This document shows, in pieces, positions 6,162-8,733 of a stretch of DNA of 8,733 nucleotides (position 1 is its first letter; the number at the start of each line of letters is the position of its first letter). The stretch lies in the NCBI GenBank assembly GCA_003558175.1, contig PWMO01000333.1, positions 1 to 8,733 on the forward strand, in the 5' to 3' direction. The position numbers and the translations under genes were made by a program. The DNA comes from Spirochaetaceae bacterium (GTDB lineage Bacteria > Spirochaetota > Spirochaetia > DSM-27196 > PWMO01). The notes beneath the pieces are model-generated. The model did not search any database, was not told the origin of the DNA, and worked only from the letters and a program-made list of their open reading frames with translations.

Positions 6162-6248
6162 GCGCCGGAGCAACCAAGGGTCCGACATACCGTCCCGCCG
6201 CGACAGATGCCGGCTTGCATACCCACGCGTCTCAATCTCGATCTCACC

Positions 6249-7598
6249 TCAGCTTCGATCCGGGATGCGCTTGCCCTCCGGATCGGTCCGTTCTCCGACC
6301 ACCCTTTCTTCAAGCTCATCCTCGAGGTCGCGGGTGGTATAGTGCTCAAGCAGATCGGCGGCCGGATGCAGCGCCCCGAGCTCCAGCTTCCCCTCATCAT
6401 GAAAGAAACGCTCCCAGAGGCGGTGTGACCGCAGCACTTCCAGCGCCGCGTCACGCCCCTTCGGCGTAAGCCGGTAGCGCCCCGCGCCGGCCGACACCAT
6501 CGCACGCAACCGCAGCAGTCCGAGCGCAACAGCCAGCGCTATTCGTCTGCCGGCAAACGGAGAACGCCGCAGCGATCGAAACTCGCCGATTGAAAGACTT
6601 CCGTCGGGGTTGTCACCACGCTCCGCCGCGCGTGCCAACAGGCCCAGCACGTCCTGTGTCAGGATAGAAATGCGCAGCGACACCAGGTTGCCCGCTCTGG
6701 CAACCACCCCCTGCTCAGGCGCCGCAAGAAATGCCACCAGAAACAGCAGCCCGAGCACGGAGGCCATCGCCCCGGAGGTGGAAGTGTCTTCAAAGCCAAA
6801 CAGCGGAGGAATTCCAATCGCCGCCAGATGGCCCAGAACGGCCGCCAGCAGCGACACCGCAACGCTTACCAGCAGAAACGGCAGCAAGCGCCGGGTGAGA
6901 AGGTGGGCGGTTGCTCCCGGAACAATCAGCATAGCGATGACCAGAATGCTCCCAACCACCTCAAACGCGGCAACGGTTGTAAGCGCCGTTAATGTCATCA
7001 CGAGGTAGTGCATGACCCTGGCGTTGATACCCAGCGTTGTGGCGAGACCCGGGTCAAACGTTGCAAGCCGCAGCTCTTTGAAGAACGCGGTCACGATCGC
7101 GACGTTGACAAAGAGCACGATCAGCAGGATAGCCACCCCGCGCGGCAGCGTAATACCAATAATAGTAACCAGGTGCAGCGGCACCAGTTCCACCGCGCCA
7201 AAGAGCACGTGCTCCGGGTGTATATCGACGTGGCGCGCGGCGCGCTCGATCAGGATCAGGCCGATCGCGAAAAGTACCGTAAATACCACACCCATCGAAG
7301 CTCCGTGCTCGAGCCGGCCGTAGTGTCGCACCACCTCCACCAGAACCGCCGTGGCAACCCCAACAACCGCCGCACCGATAAACATCGCCCCCCCGGCGCG
7401 GCTGCCGGTCACGATGAACGCCACGGCGATTCCGGGAAGCACCGCGTGACTGATGGCGTCCCCCATCATGCTGACCTTCTTCAGCACGAGAAACGCCCCC
7501 ACCAGTGCACACGAGGCACCCGCCAGCGCTCCGGCGAGCACGATCCAGCTATCGAGCGAAGTCCACATCACCCAGTTGCCGACCCAGTTGCCGATCAC
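6249..7598 (-). CDS. Metal ABC-3 permease (TroD/MntB-like) fused to a winged-helix/DtxR-like metal-binding domain
   Basis: The 449-residue protein has an ABC-3 permease domain (about 15-295) with the family signatures KKVSMMGDAISHAVLPG (40-56), an FKELRLATFDPGLATTLG coupling region (173-190) and GSILVIAMLIVPGATA (216-231). It should form half of a Mn/Zn/Fe uptake channel in the inner membrane. A cytosolic extension of about 150 residues follows: a winged helix (about 313-388, with RYRLTPKGRDAALEVL) and a DtxR-like domain with SHRLWE (391-396; H392, E396), HPAADLLEH (411-419; H411, D415, E418, H419) and DPEGKRIP (439-446). These match the H79, E83, H98, 102, E105 and H106 positions of DtxR, with Asp at 102. 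Chlamydial YtgCR has this architecture. The GTG start overlaps the upstream stop by 4 bp (GTGA); a second start, ATG 7568, lies just after a 12-bp tandem repeat. Confidence 0.9.
   Translation of the reverse strand: MIGNWVGNWVMWTSLDSWIVLAGALAGASCALVGAFLVLKKVSMMGDAISHAVLPGIAVAFIVTGSRAGGAMFIGAAVVGVATAVLVEVVRHYGRLEHGASMGVVFTVLFAIGLILIERAARHVDIHPEHVLFGAVELVPLHLVTIIGITLPRGVAILLIVLFVNVAIVTAFFKELRLATFDPGLATTLGINARVMHYLVMTLTALTTVAAFEVVGSILVIAMLIVPGATAHLLTRRLLPFLLVSVAVSLLAAVLGHLAAIGIPPLFGFEDTSTSGAMASVLGLLFLVAFLAAPEQGVVARAGNLVSLRISILTQDVLGLLARAAERGDNPDGSLSIGEFRSLRRSPFAGRRIALAVALGLLRLRAMVSAGAGRYRLTPKGRDAALEVLRSHRLWERFFHDEGKLELGALHPAADLLEHYTTRDLEDELEERVVGERTDPEGKRIPDRS
7571..7594. repeat. Perfect 12-bp tandem duplication at the start of permease D
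   Basis: The 12-mer CCCAGTTGCCGA occurs twice head to tail (7571-7582 and 7583-7594). It encodes a repeated Gly-Asn-Trp-Val at residues 3-10 of the GTG-started permease and lies between the GTG at 7598 and the ATG at 7568. The duplication keeps the frame. Confidence 0.9.
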
Positions 7599-8733
7599 GA
7601 GTGCACCTGCCCTTCCGCGCTGGAGATGCGGTGGACGCTCTGCGGGAGCGCCTTGCCAAATCGGGGCAGCGCGGCTTCCAGCTCCGCGACCAGCGCCTCA
7701 CCCAGCACGTGCTCGATGAAGTCGGCGCCCTGATCCACGTGCGACGTGGCAACGTCGGCATGCTCCAGCAGATACACCTCCCACAGGCGGTGGTTGCGCG
7801 TTACGCGCATCGCCTCCACGTTACCGTCTTCAGTAAAGTGCCACGGACCTCCCGGTACGCGATAGATCTTCCCGGTTCGGGCCAGCATACGCAGCGTTCG
7901 TGCCAGTTCGCGCGGACTCCAACCGCGCGCCCCCAGCAGGTACTCCTGCTGCTGCTCGGCCGAACGCACATCCCCCGCCTCTTCACACTCAAACAGTGCG
8001 CGCAGCAGGTTCTGGCGCAGCGTAGTACGCCGAACCGCCCGATTCAGCCGCACGGCGTGGATTATGCCGCGACTGGTTCCAAACAGCATACTGAAGAGAA
8101 ACAGCCCCCCCAGAACCGTCACGATTACCGCCCCCGGCGGGAGCCGCGGCGCTATCGCGCTGATGCCGGTTCCGATGTAACCGCCAAGTGCACCAAACAG
8201 CGCGGCGAGCAGCACCATCAGGCGCAGGCTGTCCGTCCAGAAGCGCGCCGCCGCCGGCGGCACAACCAGCACGGCGATGATCAGAATAATGCCCACCGCC
8301 TGCAGTCCGATCACCGTAACCGCCACTACCAGCGACATCAGCAGCAGATCCAGCCGATGGACCGGCCAGCCGTCCCCGGCGGCAAAGTCCGGATCAAAGG
8401 TGAACAGCCGAAACTCCTTGAACAGCACGACTGCCAGCAGAATCACAACCAGCGCCGCGATTCCAATCAACAACGCGTCAGAGCGGATCATCGACGCGGT
8501 CTTGCCGTAGATGAATGAGTCCAGTCCCGCGGCCTGCGCTCCGCGCATCTTCTGAATAATACCGAGCAGCGCCGCCCCAAAACCAAAGAAGACGCTGAGA
8601 ACGATTCCCAGCGCCGCGTCCTGCGACAGGCGGGTGAAGCGAGCGATGATCATCACGCACGCCATTCCCAGCAGCCCCGAAAGCAGCGCACCCAGCAACA
8701 ACAGCGGAAGGCTGCGCCCGGATCCTCCCAGGG
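7595..8733 (-). CDS. Metal ABC-3 permease (TroC-like) with C-terminal winged-helix/DtxR-like domain, N-terminus beyond window
   Basis: The frame stays open to the right edge, with 378 residues visible. The first visible segment (LGGSGRSLPLLLLGALLSGLLG) lies in the interior of the ABC-3 fold, so the first 70 or so residues, including the GDxxSHxxLPG motif, lie outside. Visible permease signatures are the DAALGIVLSVFFGFG helix, GLDSFIYGK, FKEFRLFTFDPDFA and VGIILIIAVLVVPPAAA. After about residue 235 a cytosolic part begins: a winged helix (about 243-312, with WHFTEDGNVEAMRV) and a DtxR-like segment NHRLWE (313-318), HVDQGADFIEH (331-341) and LPQSVHRI (360-367). Its spacing between the His and the EH pair is two residues longer than in DtxR, so an Asp may take the H98 position. 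It should pair with permease D; their genes overlap by 4 bp. The ATPase and binding protein are expected upstream. Confidence 0.9.
   Translation of the reverse strand, partial: LGGSGRSLPLLLLGALLSGLLGMACVMIIARFTRLSQDAALGIVLSVFFGFGAALLGIIQKMRGAQAAGLDSFIYGKTASMIRSDALLIGIAALVVILLAVVLFKEFRLFTFDPDFAAGDGWPVHRLDLLLMSLVVAVTVIGLQAVGIILIIAVLVVPPAAARFWTDSLRLMVLLAALFGALGGYIGTGISAIAPRLPPGAVIVTVLGGLFLFSMLFGTSRGIIHAVRLNRAVRRTTLRQNLLRALFECEEAGDVRSAEQQQEYLLGARGWSPRELARTLRMLARTGKIYRVPGGPWHFTEDGNVEAMRVTRNHRLWEVYLLEHADVATSHVDQGADFIEHVLGEALVAELEAALPRFGKALPQSVHRISSAEGQVHS

Larger units (their letters stand above)
6104..6248 (-). other. Non-coding leader between permease D and the regulator, with interleaved inverted repeats
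   Basis: This 145-bp stretch has no supportable gene. Read on the minus strand, GCAAGC (6218-6213) can pair with GCTTGC (6163-6158), and ATCTGTC (6208-6202) with GACAGAT (6142-6136). The two pairings interleave (1-2-1'-2'), which allows a pseudoknot or two mutually exclusive forms. The last half-site abuts the candidate -10 box and the G10 run. I see no known metal-riboswitch core. Confidence 0.3.

Noticed and set aside
6131..6248. Known Mn-sensing riboswitch (yybP-ykoY type) ahead of the regulator
   Set aside because: I could not find its conserved internal-loop core. Only generic inverted repeats are visible.
7008..8518. Two long plus-strand open frames (241 and 337 codons) opposite the ABC permeases
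   Set aside because: Their translations are rich in Arg, Gln, His and Pro, as expected of the antisense of GC-rich membrane-protein genes, and the minus-strand proteins show clear family motifs.
1..8733. tRNA, rRNA, IS element, prophage gene, CRISPR array
   Set aside because: No cloverleaf-like sequence, transposase or integrase motifs, terminal repeats or regularly spaced direct repeats were seen on either strand.

Overview
The window is GC-rich, densely coded bacterial DNA that looks chromosomal, with GTG and TTG starts and strong AGGAGG-type ribosome binding sites. It most resembles a free-living spirochaete. Read on the minus strand, the right half has the gene order permease, permease, DtxR-family regulator, which matches the C-D-R part of the Treponema tro manganese/zinc operon. 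A small phasin-like protein of a type seen in spirochaetes lies at the left. The taxonomic call is an inference, not proof. I saw no tRNA, rRNA, insertion sequence, integrase or CRISPR array.

Layout, left to right: (1) the 3' end of an unrecognised plus-strand gene (to 134). (2) A convergent phasin-like gene (240-548, minus) with a clear sigma-70-type promoter. (3) A NicO/RcnA-type nickel/cobalt transporter with a His-rich loop (683-1513, minus). (4) A divergent control region (1514-1701) holding an inverted repeat. (5) A plus-strand cluster of a YcgR/DUF318-like permease (1702-2721), its TIGR03943/YcgQ-like partner (2715-3530, 7-bp overlap) and a DUF255/YyaL-type thioredoxin-domain protein (3544-5451). 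(6) A convergent minus-strand metal-uptake operon: ABC-3 permease C (7595 to beyond the window), ABC-3 permease D (6249-7598, 4-bp overlap) and a stand-alone DtxR/MntR-like repressor (5438-6103). The repressor's 3' end overlaps the DUF255 gene by 14 bp.

Functionally, the window is mostly metal handling: uptake through the ABC permeases, metal sensing by the DtxR protein, Ni/Co movement by NicO, and a two-part permease system of uncertain substrate. The ABC ATPase and substrate-binding protein are not visible and probably lie upstream, past the right edge.

The most notable points are these. Both ABC permeases carry C-terminal winged-helix plus DtxR-like metal-binding domains, an architecture known from chlamydial YtgCR, so three DtxR-type modules lie in a row. 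A run of ten G residues (minus strand) sits in the predicted promoter spacer of the regulator and suggests slippage-based expression switching. The YcgR-like permease has no cysteine at all, although its partner keeps its CC motif.
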